DNA of 64,000 nt from Streptomyces sp. NBC_01471 (GCF_041438865.1 NZ_CP109450.1:1612001-1676000), one strand, 5' to 3'; positions 41,631 to 50,982 are shown, numbered from the stretch's first letter. Numbers and translations: made by a program. Notes: a model not told the origin generated them from the sequence alone.

Positions 41631-42809
41631 ATGCGATCCATCCGTCCGATACTGACCGCCACCGGAGTGGCCGCGGCCCTGGCGCTGACGGCCACCGCGT
41701 GTGGCGGTGGTGACGACAAGGCCGCCGCTCCGGCGGCCGGCACCTCCTCGGCATCCGCGGCGTCCCCGGCGTCCGGCGCCGATGCCGCGGCCGGGGTGGC
41801 CGACGCCCTCAAACGCCACGGTGTCGACCTGGCGAAGTGGAAGAGCGGCCAGTGGAAGAACTGGAACAAGGACACGTGGCTCCGTGATGCCAAGGACTTC
41901 GCGAATCCGGTGATCAAGGGGCTGTGGAAGCCCGACCGGATGAAGACGGCCAAGGACCCGCAGAAGACCATGGCCTACGGCGACAGTTCGGGCGACCAGA
42001 ACGTGACCGACCCGGAACCGGCTCCGGTGAAGGCCCAGGAGGAGAAGCACCCGTACCACCGGTACGCGGCGCCCGTCGGGAAGGTCTTCTTCGACTCCCC
42101 CGAGGGCTCCATGGTCTGCTCGGGCACAGTCGTCAAGGACCCGAAGCACCCGGGCAAGTCCAATCTGGTGTGGACCGCGGGCCACTGTGTCCACGCGGGC
42201 GGCAAGGGCGGCTGGTACCGGAACATCATGTTCGTGCCGTCGTACAACGACCAGGGCAAGTCGATCGCCCAGCTGCGGAACGCGCAGCCGCAGGAAGTCG
42301 CCCCGTACGGCGACTACTGGGCCGACTGGGCCATGACGTCCAACGCGTGGATCAAGGACGGCGGCCCCACCGGCGGGCAGGGCGCCGCGTACGACTACGC
42401 CCTGCTCCACGTGAAGCCGGAGAACGGCGGCAAGTCCCTCGAAGAGACCGTCGGCAACGCGCTGACCGTCGACTTCAACGCCCCCGCGGCCAAGAGCATC
42501 TCCGCGATGGGCGCCTGGGGTTATCCGGCCGCCCCACCGTTCAACGGGCAGCTGATGAACAAGTGCGTCGACCGGCCGGGGCAGCTGTCCGTGGGTCCCG
42601 GCACACCGGCGATGTGGCGCATCGGCTGCACGATGACCGGCGGTTCGTCCGGTGGCGGCTGGTTCGTCGCGGGTCCTGACGGCAAGTCGGAGCTGGTCTC
42701 CAACACCTCGATCGGCCCGGTCATCTCGGGCTGGCTGGCAGGGCCGCGGCTCGGCCAGGGTGCCGAGCAGCTCTACCGGGCGATGAGCAACCGGTACGCG
42801 AACCAGTAG
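41631..42809 (+). CDS. Lipoprotein trypsin-like serine protease, copy 2
   Basis: A 392-residue paralogue of the preceding gene, 77 bp downstream in the same direction. It has a signal peptide with lipobox TATAC, an Ala/Ser-rich spacer, the conserved DLAKWKSGQWKNWNKDTW segment, and the triad residues in LVWTAGHCVHAG, YDYALLHV and MTGGSSGGGW. Cysteine positions match copy 1. The tandem arrangement shows a gene duplication. The signal region and spacer differ much more than the catalytic part. The pair ends at the 54-bp palindrome. Confidence 0.87.
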   Translation: MRSIRPILTATGVAAALALTATACGGGDDKAAAPAAGTSSASAASPASGADAAAGVADALKRHGVDLAKWKSGQWKNWNKDTWLRDAKDFANPVIKGLWKPDRMKTAKDPQKTMAYGDSSGDQNVTDPEPAPVKAQEEKHPYHRYAAPVGKVFFDSPEGSMVCSGTVVKDPKHPGKSNLVWTAGHCVHAGGKGGWYRNIMFVPSYNDQGKSIAQLRNAQPQEVAPYGDYWADWAMTSNAWIKDGGPTGGQGAAYDYALLHVKPENGGKSLEETVGNALTVDFNAPAAKSISAMGAWGYPAAPPFNGQLMNKCVDRPGQLSVGPGTPAMWRIGCTMTGGSSGGGWFVAGPDGKSELVSNTSIGPVISGWLAGPRLGQGAEQLYRAMSNRYANQ

Positions 42810-42835
42810 GACGGAAGGCCGGTGTGGAGCACCGG

Positions 42836-42889
42836 CAACGGCCGAGGGCCTGACCACTCTGCGCAGAGTGGTCAGGCCCTCGGCCGTTG
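42836..42889. terminator. 54-bp perfect palindrome, bidirectional terminator
   Basis: Two 27-base arms (42836-42862 and 42863-42889) are exact reverse complements with no spacer. It sits between the convergent protease copy 2 and hflX and would stop transcripts from both sides. Confidence 0.88.
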
Positions 42890-42947
42890 GCATCCGACAG
42901 CACGGAAGGTGCCGGAAGAACACCAGGAGGCTGTGGCGCTGAGTGCG

Positions 42948-44450
42948 TCAGGGCGCCACGGGTACGTACGGCGCCAGATCGGCTGCCAGTTCCTCGTGTA
43001 CCAGCGCCTTCAGCAGGGTGCCTTCGGGGGTGTGCTCCTCGGAGATCACTTCCCCGTCGGAGTGCGCGCGGGCGACGAGCTGTCCGTGCGTGTACGGCAC
43101 GAGAACCTCGACCGCCACCTGCGGCCTGGGCAGTTGCTCGTCGATCAGCGCGAGCAGCTCGACGATGCCCTGCCCCGAGCGGGCCGACACTGCGATGGCC
43201 CGGCGCTCGATGCGCAGCAGCCGCTGCAGAACGAGGGGGTCGGCCGCATCCGCCTTGTTGATCACCACGATCTCCGGGACGTCGGTGGCTCCGACCTCAC
43301 GGATCACCTCACGCACGGCGGCGAGCTGCTCCTCCGGGGCGGGATGCGAACCGTCCACGACGTGCAGGATCAGGTCGGACTCGCCGACCTCCTCCATGGT
43401 GGAGCGGAACGCCTCGACCAGGTGGTGCGGCAGGTGCCGGACGAATCCGACGGTGTCCGCCAGCGTGTAGAGCCGCCCGCTCGGTGTCTCGGCCTTGCGC
43501 ACGGTCGGGTCCAGGGTGGCGAACAGCGAGTTCTCCACCAGTACGCCCGCGCCTGTCAGCCGGTTCAGCAGCGAGGACTTGCCCGCGTTGGTGTATCCGG
43601 CGATGGCCACCGACGGCACCTTGTGACGCTTGCGCTCCTGCCGCTTGATGTCACGCCCGGTCTTCATCTCCACGATCTCCCGGCGCATCTTCGCCATCTT
43701 CTCGCGGATCCGGCGCCGGTCCGTCTCGATCTTCGTCTCACCGGGACCACGGGTGGCCATACCGCCACCACCGCCCGCACCGGCACCGCCCATCTGCCGG
43801 GACAGCGACTGGCCCCAGCCGCGCAGCCTCGGCAGCATGTACTGCATCTGCGCGAGCGCGACCTGAGCCTTGCCCTCCCGGGACTTGGCGTGCTGGGCGA
43901 AGATGTCCAGGATCAGCGCCGTACGGTCGACGACCTTGACCTTGACGACGTCTTCGAGATGGATCAGCTGGCCGGGGCTGAGCTCACCGTCGCACACGAC
44001 GGTGTCCGCACCGGATTCGAGCACGATGTCCCGCAGCTCCTGCGCCTTGCCCGACCCGATGTAGGTGGCCGGGTCCGGCTTGTCTCGGCGCTGGACCACT
44101 CCGTCGAGGACCAGCGCGCCGGCCGTCTCGGCGAGGGCCGCCAGCTCCGCGAGGGAGTTCTCCGCGTCCTGTGCTGTGCCCGAGGTCCAGACGCCGACCA
44201 GCACGACGCGCTCCAGACGCAGCTGCCGGTACTCGACCTCGGTGACGTCCTCGAGCTCGGTGGAGAGACCGGCCACCCGCCGGAGCGCGGCGCGCTCCGA
44301 GCGGTCGTACTGGTCACCGTCCCGCTCACCGTCGATCGAGTGGCTCCAGGCGACGTCCTCTTCCATCAGGGCATCGGCCCGAAGGCTCTCGTTGAAGCTC
44401 AGCGCTTCCTGCTCGTGCGCGTCCTGGGAAGTGGAAGAAGAGGAGGTCAT
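42948..44450 (-). CDS. hflX: GTPase HflX
   Basis: A 500-residue ribosome-associated GTPase that splits stalled or stressed ribosomes. The N-terminal HflX domain (RLERVVLVGVWTSG, YIGSGKAQELRDIV, VVDRTALILDIFAQHAKSREGKAQVALAQMQY) and glycine-rich loop (GAGAGGGGGMATRGPGETKIETDRR) precede the G domain: G1 GYTNAGKSSLLN, G3 DTVGFVRHLP, G4 NKAD, G5 SARSG. AAGGATCC before the ATG at 44450 fixes the start. Its C-terminal end faces the 54-bp palindrome. Confidence 0.96.
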   Translation of the reverse strand: MTSSSSTSQDAHEQEALSFNESLRADALMEEDVAWSHSIDGERDGDQYDRSERAALRRVAGLSTELEDVTEVEYRQLRLERVVLVGVWTSGTAQDAENSLAELAALAETAGALVLDGVVQRRDKPDPATYIGSGKAQELRDIVLESGADTVVCDGELSPGQLIHLEDVVKVKVVDRTALILDIFAQHAKSREGKAQVALAQMQYMLPRLRGWGQSLSRQMGGAGAGGGGGMATRGPGETKIETDRRRIREKMAKMRREIVEMKTGRDIKRQERKRHKVPSVAIAGYTNAGKSSLLNRLTGAGVLVENSLFATLDPTVRKAETPSGRLYTLADTVGFVRHLPHHLVEAFRSTMEEVGESDLILHVVDGSHPAPEEQLAAVREVIREVGATDVPEIVVINKADAADPLVLQRLLRIERRAIAVSARSGQGIVELLALIDEQLPRPQVAVEVLVPYTHGQLVARAHSDGEVISEEHTPEGTLLKALVHEELAADLAPYVPVAP

Positions 44451-44598
44451 TGGATCCTTACGTCGAGCCGGTAGAAAGATTCGTTCGTCAGTCACAACGC
44501 GTGACGGCCGCCGATGATTCCCTGAGGCCCCACCGGGTCCGGCAGCGCCGCCGACGGGTCGATAGTGACATGGTGCGCTCACGCCCGTCACCCGGGTT

Positions 44599-46056
44599 TC
44601 AGCCCTTGTGCGCCCGCGGGGGCACGGCGCTCCGCCAGTCGGGGTGGCCGGGCATGGGCGGGGTCTTCTTCCCGTACAGCCAGCCCTGGAAGAATCCCGA
44701 GAGATCGCGCCCGGCGACTCGCGAGGCCAGCGCGGCGAAGTCGGCGCTGGTGGCCGACCTGTCGCGGTAGCGGCTCACCCAGCTGTGCTCCAGCGCCGAG
44801 AAGGCCGCAGCCCCGATCTCCTGGCGCAGTGCGTAGAGGACGAGCGCGCTGCCGTCGTAGACCACCGGCCGGAAGATGCTGATCTTCTGCCCGGCCACCG
44901 GGGGCCTGGGGGCCGCCGGCGGGCCGCCCGCGGCCCGCCAGCCGTCCGACTGCCGATAGGCGTCGCGCATCCGGGTGGCCAGCGGCCTCCCGTCGTGCTC
45001 GTCCGCGTAGAGCGCCTCGTACCAGGTGGCATGGCCCTCGTTCAGCCAGAGGTCGGACCAGCTGTGCGGTGAGACGCTGTCGCCGAACCACTGGTGGGCG
45101 AGCTCGTGGACCATGACCGAGTCGACGTACCACTCGGGGAAGGAGTCCCCGGTGAACATCCGGCGTTCGAAGAGCGACAGGGTCTGGGTCTCCAGCTCGA
45201 AGCCGGTGTCCGTGTCGGCGATGAGGACCCCGTACGTCTCGAAGGGGTAGGGCCCGGCCTTGGACTCCATCCAGGCCAGCTGGGCGGGTGTCTTCCGCAG
45301 CCAGGGCTCCAGCTTCTTGCGGTCGGCCACCGGTACGACGTCACGGACCGGCAGTCCGTGCGGTCCGGCCCGGTGGATCACGGCCGAGTCGCCGATCGAC
45401 ACCTGGGCCAGTTCGGTGGCCATGGGGTGGCGGGTCCGGTAGGTCCAGGTCGTGCGGCCGGCGCGGGTCGCCCGGGGCCCGGGCAGGCCGTTGGCGACGA
45501 CGGTCAGTTTCCGCGGGGCGGTGACCCGGAAGGTGAAGAAGGCCTTGTCCGAGGGGTGGTCGTTGCAGGGGAAGACGCGGTGGGCGGCGTCCGCCTGGTT
45601 GGCCATGGCCAGACCGTCAGGGGTCCTGATCCAGCCGCCGTCCGCGGTGCCCCGCGGATCACTGGTGTGCTGCACGGTGATCCGCAGCGGACTTCCGGCG
45701 CCGACCGCGTGGTGCGGGGTCACGACCAGGTCCTCGTCGGCGGTGGCGAACCCGGCGGGCTCACCGTTCACCTCCACCGAGTGCACGGTGCCGCGCGCGA
45801 AGTCGAGGTTGATGTGCCGCAGCGGCGCTGTGGTCCGGGCGTCGATTCTGGTCACGGCCTCCAGCGGTTCGTTGTTGCTGCCGGGATAGGTGAGGCCGAT
45901 GTCGTACGAGAGGACGTCGTACCCGGGGTTGCCCAGGTGTGGAAAGAGCGGATCGCCGATGCCGAGGGGAACGGGAGCGGGCAGCGTGGCGGCGACGAGG
46001 GCCGCCGACGCGGTCGCGAGCAGGACGGCTCGCGACCGCCGGGAGATGTGCAGCAT
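44599..46056 (-). CDS. Secreted M1-family metallopeptidase (aminopeptidase-like)
   Basis: A 485-residue exported peptidase. The signal peptide is RRSRAVLLATASAALVAATLPAP, with no lipobox. Next come the beta-rich N-terminal M1 domain (YDVLSYDIGLTYP, GGWIRTPDGLAMANQ) and the thermolysin-like catalytic domain with zinc motif VMVHELAHQWFGDSV and the distal Glu in LNEGHATWYE. The exopeptidase motif appears as GLAMAN rather than GAMEN, so aminopeptidase specificity is not certain. It lacks the long C-terminal helical domain of full-size M1 enzymes. It is 101 bp after the RSH gene on the same strand. Confidence 0.93.
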   Translation of the reverse strand: MLHISRRSRAVLLATASAALVAATLPAPVPLGIGDPLFPHLGNPGYDVLSYDIGLTYPGSNNEPLEAVTRIDARTTAPLRHINLDFARGTVHSVEVNGEPAGFATADEDLVVTPHHAVGAGSPLRITVQHTSDPRGTADGGWIRTPDGLAMANQADAAHRVFPCNDHPSDKAFFTFRVTAPRKLTVVANGLPGPRATRAGRTTWTYRTRHPMATELAQVSIGDSAVIHRAGPHGLPVRDVVPVADRKKLEPWLRKTPAQLAWMESKAGPYPFETYGVLIADTDTGFELETQTLSLFERRMFTGDSFPEWYVDSVMVHELAHQWFGDSVSPHSWSDLWLNEGHATWYEALYADEHDGRPLATRMRDAYRQSDGWRAAGGPPAAPRPPVAGQKISIFRPVVYDGSALVLYALRQEIGAAAFSALEHSWVSRYRDRSATSADFAALASRVAGRDLSGFFQGWLYGKKTPPMPGHPDWRSAVPPRAHKG

Positions 46057-46156
46057 GGACTACGGCTACCAGCCCGTGCCGCGCGTGCCCCGGCGCAGCG
46101 CGGCAGGGGCCACCCGAACGTGTGGTCACCCGGTCGTGTGTCAGGCGGTCGTGTGG

Positions 46157-48295
46157 TCAGGCGGTGGCCGGGTGCTGGGCGCGGCTCACGTCGAAGACGC
46201 CCGGCACGTCCCGCATGGTGCGCATCAGCGCGGGAAGCCCTGCGGCGTCCGGGAGTTGCAGCGTGTAGGTGTGGCGTACGCGTTGCTCCGATGGCGGTTC
46301 CACGGTGGCCGAGACGACCGCGACACCTGCCGTGGCGATGGCCTCGGTGAGGTCGGCGAAGAGCTGCGGCCGTCCGAACGCCTCGGCGACCAGGGTGACC
46401 CTGCAGTCTCCTGCGGCACCCCAGTTCACCTCGACGGGGGGCCGTCCCAGGGACAGCATCCGGGTCACCGACGGGCATCCCTCACGGTGGACGGTGACGG
46501 CGCCGCCGCGCACGGTGAATCCGGTGACGGCGTCGGGCGGAACCGGCGTACAGCAGCCGGCCAGCCGCACGGTCGCGTTCGGCACGCCCACCACGGCTCC
46601 GGCGGCCGCCCTGCGCATCGCCCCGCCGGTGACCGAGGCGCTCGGCCGGGGGGCCGCAGCCGGGACGGCCGTGCCTTCCGGGTGGGCGTCGAGCCAGCCG
46701 GTGATCGCGATCCTCGCGCCGGGGGTGCGCACATGGCCGAGCCAGTCGGGCGACGGTCCGGACGCGGTGTCCTCGGCGAGCAGCAGCTGGACGGTGTCGC
46801 CGTCGCTGAGCACCGTACTGAGCGTCGCCAGGCGCCCGTTGACGCGTGCGCCGATGCAGGAGTGCGCCTTTTCGCCGTGCTGCGCGTAGGCCGCGTCCAC
46901 ACAGCTCGCCCCCGCGGGCAGGCCGAGGGTCCCGCCGTCGGCCCGGAAGACGGTGATCTCCCGGTCCTGTGCGAGGTCGGCGCGGAGGGTGGACCAGAAC
47001 GTGTCGGGGTCGGGCGCCGACTCCTGCCATGCGAGAAGCCTGGAGAGCCAGCCGGGGCGGGTGGGGTCGGCGCGTTCACCGTCCGCCGCGTCGGCGGCCG
47101 CGTGCGCGGGGGTGGCGGGCGGGCCGTCGAGCGGTACGTACGGATTGCCGAGCGCGACGACCCCGGCCTCGGCGACCTTGTGCATCAGGTGAGTGCGGAT
47201 GAGGACTTCGGCGACGTCCCCGCCCGTGCTGACGACGGCCGTGTGCAGCGACTGGTAGAGGTTGAACTTGGGCGAGGCGATGAAGTCCTTGAACTCGGAG
47301 ATCACCGGCGTGAAACAGGTGTGCAGCTCGCCCAGTACGCCGTAGCAGTCGGCATCCTCGCCGACGAGCACCAGAAGCCGGCCGAAGTCGGCCGGACAGA
47401 GCTCGCCGCGTTTCATCCTGACCCGGTGCACGGAGACGAAGTGACGGGGCCTGATGAGGACTTCGGCGGCGATCCCCGCCTCCCTCAGGACCCTTCGGAC
47501 GTCCTCGGCAATGGTGACGAGCGGGTCGGCGGTGGCGTCCTGGGCGGCGATGAGGGCCCGGGTGATCTCGTACTCCTCCGGGCGCAGGATCGCGAAGACC
47601 AGATCCTCCAGCTCGGTCTTGAGCGCCTGCACACCGAGCCGTTCGGCCAGCGGGATCAGCACGTCGCGGGTGACTCTTGCGATCCTCTCCTGCTTCTCGG
47701 GGCGCATCACGCCCAGCGTGCGCATGTTGTGCAGCCGGTCGGCGAGTTTGATCGACATGACCCGGACGTCGTCGCCGGTGGCCACGAGCATCTTGCGGAA
47801 GGTCTCCGGCTCGGCGGCGGCCCCGTAGTCGACCTTCTCCAGTTTGGTCACGCCGTCGACCAGATAACAGACCTCGTCGCCGAAGCCCTCCCGTACCTGA
47901 TCGAGGGTCACCTCGGTGTCCTCGACCGTGTCGTGGAGGAGCGACGCGGTCAAGGTCGTGGTTTCGGCGCCCAGTTCGGCGAGGATCAGGGTCACCGCGA
48001 GCGGGTGCGTGATGTAGGGCTCGCCGCTCTTGCGCATCTGGCCGCGGTGGGACGTTTCAGCAAGGACGTACGCCCGCCGCAGGACGGCGAGATCAGCATC
48101 CGGGAAGTGCGCGCGGTGGGCCTCGGCGACATGGCCGATGGCATCGGGCAGACCGCCGCGCGAGGCGGGGCCGAACAGTGCGGCGCGGCCGAGTCTGCGC
48201 AGGTCGATTCTGGCGCGACCGCGTCTGCGGCCCGGGCGGTCCACCGGATGGATCTCCGGGGACGCACCGTTGGGGCTGGCGGCCTCTGCACTCAT
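46157..48295 (-). CDS. rshA: RelA/SpoT homologue RshA, hydrolase-type
   Basis: A 712-residue (p)ppGpp metabolism protein. The HD hydrolase is intact (SHRGQMRKSGEPYITHPLAV, LLHDTVEDTEVT, SIKLADRLHNMRTL). In the synthetase domain the usual GRPKHYxSIYxKM reads IRPRHFVSVHRVRM, the catalytic HDLVGVR reads FGRLLVLV (Asp and Arg lost), and ExQIRT reads EVLIRT; synthetase activity is therefore doubtful. TGS (ITVFRADGGTLGLPAGASCVDAAYAQHG), a zinc-finger/helical part (AGCCTPVPPD) and ACT follow. GGAGGTG before the ATG sets the start. Order beside dapF matches S. coelicolor rshA. Confidence 0.92.
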   Translation of the reverse strand: MSAEAASPNGASPEIHPVDRPGRRRGRARIDLRRLGRAALFGPASRGGLPDAIGHVAEAHRAHFPDADLAVLRRAYVLAETSHRGQMRKSGEPYITHPLAVTLILAELGAETTTLTASLLHDTVEDTEVTLDQVREGFGDEVCYLVDGVTKLEKVDYGAAAEPETFRKMLVATGDDVRVMSIKLADRLHNMRTLGVMRPEKQERIARVTRDVLIPLAERLGVQALKTELEDLVFAILRPEEYEITRALIAAQDATADPLVTIAEDVRRVLREAGIAAEVLIRPRHFVSVHRVRMKRGELCPADFGRLLVLVGEDADCYGVLGELHTCFTPVISEFKDFIASPKFNLYQSLHTAVVSTGGDVAEVLIRTHLMHKVAEAGVVALGNPYVPLDGPPATPAHAAADAADGERADPTRPGWLSRLLAWQESAPDPDTFWSTLRADLAQDREITVFRADGGTLGLPAGASCVDAAYAQHGEKAHSCIGARVNGRLATLSTVLSDGDTVQLLLAEDTASGPSPDWLGHVRTPGARIAITGWLDAHPEGTAVPAAAPRPSASVTGGAMRRAAAGAVVGVPNATVRLAGCCTPVPPDAVTGFTVRGGAVTVHREGCPSVTRMLSLGRPPVEVNWGAAGDCRVTLVAEAFGRPQLFADLTEAIATAGVAVVSATVEPPSEQRVRHTYTLQLPDAAGLPALMRTMRDVPGVFDVSRAQHPATA

Positions 48296-48509
48296 GGCAC
48301 CTCCGGCAGTGTCGACCGGCGGTGGGCTGGCTGCGACTGGGCGCTCCGGGCCGGTGCTTGATGCTACCGAGCCCACCACGCGGTGCCCGCCCGCTCCCGC
48401 CCAGCGTGAAACGGATCACCCATTCGAGCGACGTCCCGTACCGCGGGAGGGAACGTTTGCCCGCCACGGAGCGGCGTCCGGTGCGTACTCCCGGTGTCGG
48501 CCCGGATCC

Positions 48510-48551
48510 TGTCCGGTCGGTCGTCGCGGGCCCGCGACGACCGACCGGACA
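48510..48551 (-). terminator. 42-bp perfect palindrome after dapF
   Basis: Arms 48510-48530 and 48531-48551 are exact reverse complements (TGTCCGGTCGG... and its complement) with no spacer, beginning four bases past the dapF stop. Confidence 0.85.
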
Positions 48552-48555
48552 CGAC

Positions 48556-49428
48556 CTAGGAAAGGGCGGTCTCCCGGAACGCGGCGTCGATCGTGCCTTC
48601 GGCGACGATGACCGCGCCGCCTGTCATCTCGATCTCGCCGTCCGGCAGCTCGGTGATCACCAGCCGGCCGCCGGGGAGGTCGACGGTGTACGTCACGGGC
48701 TCGCCGGTCAGCGCGGGGTCGGTGCCGTCCCTGCGGGCCGCCGCGACGGCGACGGCGCAGGCGCCCGTACCGCAGGACCGGGTCTCGCCGGAGCCGCGCT
48801 CGTGCACCCGCATGGCGACATGGCGTTCGCCGCGGTCCACGACGAACTCGACGTTGACACCGTCCGGGTAGACGGACGCCGGGGCGAACTGCGGTACGGA
48901 GAGCAGGGCTCCGGCGTCCGCCAGATCGTCGACGAAGGCGACAGCGTGCGGGTTGCCCATGTTCACGTTCAGCGCGGGCCAGGCGCGGTCGCCGACCGTG
49001 ACGGTCACGCCGTCCGCGGGGAGCACCGCCCGGCCCATGGAGACGGTGATGTCGCCGTTCTTGGCGAGGTGGGCCCGCTTCACTCCGCCGCGCGTCGCGA
49101 TGGCCAGGTCCCCGGCGTCCACCAGCCCGGCGCGCTGCAGGTAGCGGGCGAAGACGCGGACGCCGTTCCCGCACATCTCGGCGGTCGAGCCGTCGCCGTT
49201 GCGGTAGTCCATGAACCACTCCGCCTCCCCGGCCATCGCCCGGGCCTCCGGGTGCGCGGCCGACCGCACGACGTGCAGCAGGCCGTCGCCGCCGATGCCC
49301 GCCCGGCGGTCGCACAGCACGGCGACCGCGGATGCGGGCAGGCCGATGACGTTGTCCGGGTCGGGGACGATCACGAAGTCGTTCTCGGTGCCGTGGCCCT
49401 TGAGGAAGGCGATCTGCGAGGTGGTCAC
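48556..49428 (-). CDS. dapF: Diaminopimelate epimerase
   Basis: A 290-residue enzyme that converts LL- to meso-diaminopimelate for lysine and peptidoglycan synthesis. The two catalytic cysteines are visible in the mirrored motifs AEMCGNGVRVFARYL and RSCGTGACAVAVAA. Substrate-binding blocks HGTENDFVIVPD, NMGNPHAVAFVDD and GVNVEFV are present, as is an intervening WFMDYRNGDGS. S. coelicolor has its copy in the same neighbourhood. Streptomyces cell walls contain LL-diaminopimelate, so this enzyme mainly serves lysine supply. Confidence 0.96.
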   Translation of the reverse strand: MTTSQIAFLKGHGTENDFVIVPDPDNVIGLPASAVAVLCDRRAGIGGDGLLHVVRSAAHPEARAMAGEAEWFMDYRNGDGSTAEMCGNGVRVFARYLQRAGLVDAGDLAIATRGGVKRAHLAKNGDITVSMGRAVLPADGVTVTVGDRAWPALNVNMGNPHAVAFVDDLADAGALLSVPQFAPASVYPDGVNVEFVVDRGERHVAMRVHERGSGETRSCGTGACAVAVAAARRDGTDPALTGEPVTYTVDLPGGRLVITELPDGEIEMTGGAVIVAEGTIDAAFRETALS

Positions 49429-49475
49429 TCTGCCATCGTACGAGGTGGGCAGCGGTACGGGCGGACGGGTGCGGT

Positions 49476-49937
49476 TCAGCGCAGCCGGGCCACGCGACCC
49501 ACGGCGAGCGCCACGATCACGCAGAAGGCCAGGACGTAGAGGGCTGCCATCCGCCAGTCCGGGCGCACCCCCGAGCCCCTGGCGGGCAGACCCGGCCAGG
49601 TGTAGCCGACACGGCGGGCGGCCATCATGCCCCAGCCGGCCGCGCAGCAGCTGATCAGGAGCCCGAGCATCGCGACCACGGGGCCACCGTCACCGAACTC
49701 GAAGGCGAGGGGGAACGCGAACATCAGCGATCCGACGGCGGCCAGCGCCACGATCGGGGCGAGCTGCCAGATGCGCAGTCTGCGCTGCGGCCGCAGTTCG
49801 ACCTCGACCTCGGGGGCCACCTCGGGGCTGTCCAGCGCGTCGGGCCCGTCGGGGCTGAGCCGCGGCGCCTCGTCGGGGTGCGCCTGGCCGCTGCCGCGCT
49901 CTCCGTCGCGTTCGCTGTCGCGAGGGCCGGCCTCCAT
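49476..49937 (-). CDS. Small membrane protein of unknown function
   Basis: A 153-residue protein with an acidic, disordered ~55-residue N-terminus (rich in Asp, Glu, Pro) followed by three predicted membrane helices (LAPIVALAAVGSLMFAFPLAF, PVVAMLGLLISCCAAGWGMM, WRMAALYVLAFCVIVALAVG). The ATG at 49937 follows GGGAGG; the longer frame upstream is not coding. It lies between miaA and dapF on the same strand. I do not recognise a family with known function. Confidence 0.75.
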   Translation of the reverse strand: MEAGPRDSERDGERGSGQAHPDEAPRLSPDGPDALDSPEVAPEVEVELRPQRRLRIWQLAPIVALAAVGSLMFAFPLAFEFGDGGPVVAMLGLLISCCAAGWGMMAARRVGYTWPGLPARGSGVRPDWRMAALYVLAFCVIVALAVGRVARLR

Positions 49938-50043
49938 CGCCACACGCCCTCCCCACTCGGACTCCACTGTCGATCGCAGATCGATGATGGCACGGCCCCC
50001 GACCGCGGACTGACGGGCTGAGCGTCCCGATGCCATCACGTGA

Positions 50044-50982
50044 TCAGGCTGTGACCGCCCGTTCGACCAAGGCCAGCGCCTGCCCGGGAAGTTCCGTCCG
50101 GTCGGCGGCCGCGCCGCTGAGCCAGTGCACCCGTGGATCACGGCGGAACCATGAATCCTGGCGGCGCGCGAAGCGTTTCGTGGCACGTACGGTCTCGGCG
50201 CGCGCCTCGTCGTCGGAGCACTCCCCCGCGAGCGCCGCGAGCACCTGCTGGTACCCGAGGGCGCGCGATGCGGTGCGCCCCTCGCGGAGCCCCCCGGCCT
50301 CCAGAGTGCGGACCTCGTCCACCAGGCCGGCGTCCCACATCCGGTCGACGCGCACGGCGATGCGCTCGTCCAGCTCCGGGCGCCCGACGTCGACGCCGAT
50401 CTGCACGGTGTCGTAGACCGGGTCGGGGCCCGGCAGATTGGCGGTGAAGGGCTTTCCGGTGATCTCGATGACCTCCAGGGCCCGGACGATCCTGCGGCCG
50501 TTGCTGGGCAGGATCACCGCGGCGGCCTCCGGGTCGGCGGCGGCCAGCCGGTCGTGGAGGGCCCCCGGACCGTGCCGCTCCAGCTCGTCCTCCAGCCGTG
50601 CCCGTACGCCGGGGTCGGTGCCAGGGAACTCCAGCGCGTCGATGGCCCCGCGGACGTAGAGCCCGGAGCCCCCGACCAGCACCGGCATCCGGCCGGCGGC
50701 GAGGAGCCGGTCGATCTCCGCGCGGGCAAGCCTCTGGTACTCGGCGACACTGGCCGCCTCGGTCACGCTCCAGATGTCGAGGAGGTGGTGCGGCACACCG
50801 CCGCGCTCGTCGAGCGTCAGCTTGGCGGTTCCGATGTCCATCCCCTCATAGAGCTGCATGGAGTCGGCGTTGACGACCTCGCCGCCGAAATGCCGGGCGA
50901 TGGCGACGCCGAGATCGGACTTTCCGGCCGCTGTGGGACCGACGACGGCGATGACCCGCGCTGCGGGAGCTGCACTTCTCAC
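50044..50982 (-). CDS. miaA: tRNA dimethylallyltransferase MiaA
   Basis: A 312-residue enzyme that transfers an isopentenyl group to A37 of UNN-reading tRNAs. The P-loop GPTAAGKSDLGVAIA, the DSMQLYEGMDIGTAKL block, HHLLDIW, VLVGGSGLYVRGAID and the RRIVRALEVIE segment are all family signatures. TKRFARRQDSWFRRDPRVHWL near the C-terminus is the usual end. The start is a GTG at 50982 after TGAGG. Product tRNA is the substrate of MiaB, encoded 3 kb away. In Streptomyces, MiaA also modifies the bldA tRNA and so affects TTA-codon genes such as the synthetase at 33827. Confidence 0.96.
   Translation of the reverse strand: MRSAAPAARVIAVVGPTAAGKSDLGVAIARHFGGEVVNADSMQLYEGMDIGTAKLTLDERGGVPHHLLDIWSVTEAASVAEYQRLARAEIDRLLAAGRMPVLVGGSGLYVRGAIDALEFPGTDPGVRARLEDELERHGPGALHDRLAAADPEAAAVILPSNGRRIVRALEVIEITGKPFTANLPGPDPVYDTVQIGVDVGRPELDERIAVRVDRMWDAGLVDEVRTLEAGGLREGRTASRALGYQQVLAALAGECSDDEARAETVRATKRFARRQDSWFRRDPRVHWLSGAAADRTELPGQALALVERAVTA

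Noticed and set aside
45890..48361. 823-codon frame antisense to the M1 peptidase and RSH genes
   Set aside because: Shadow of two well-supported minus-strand genes; no homology pattern.
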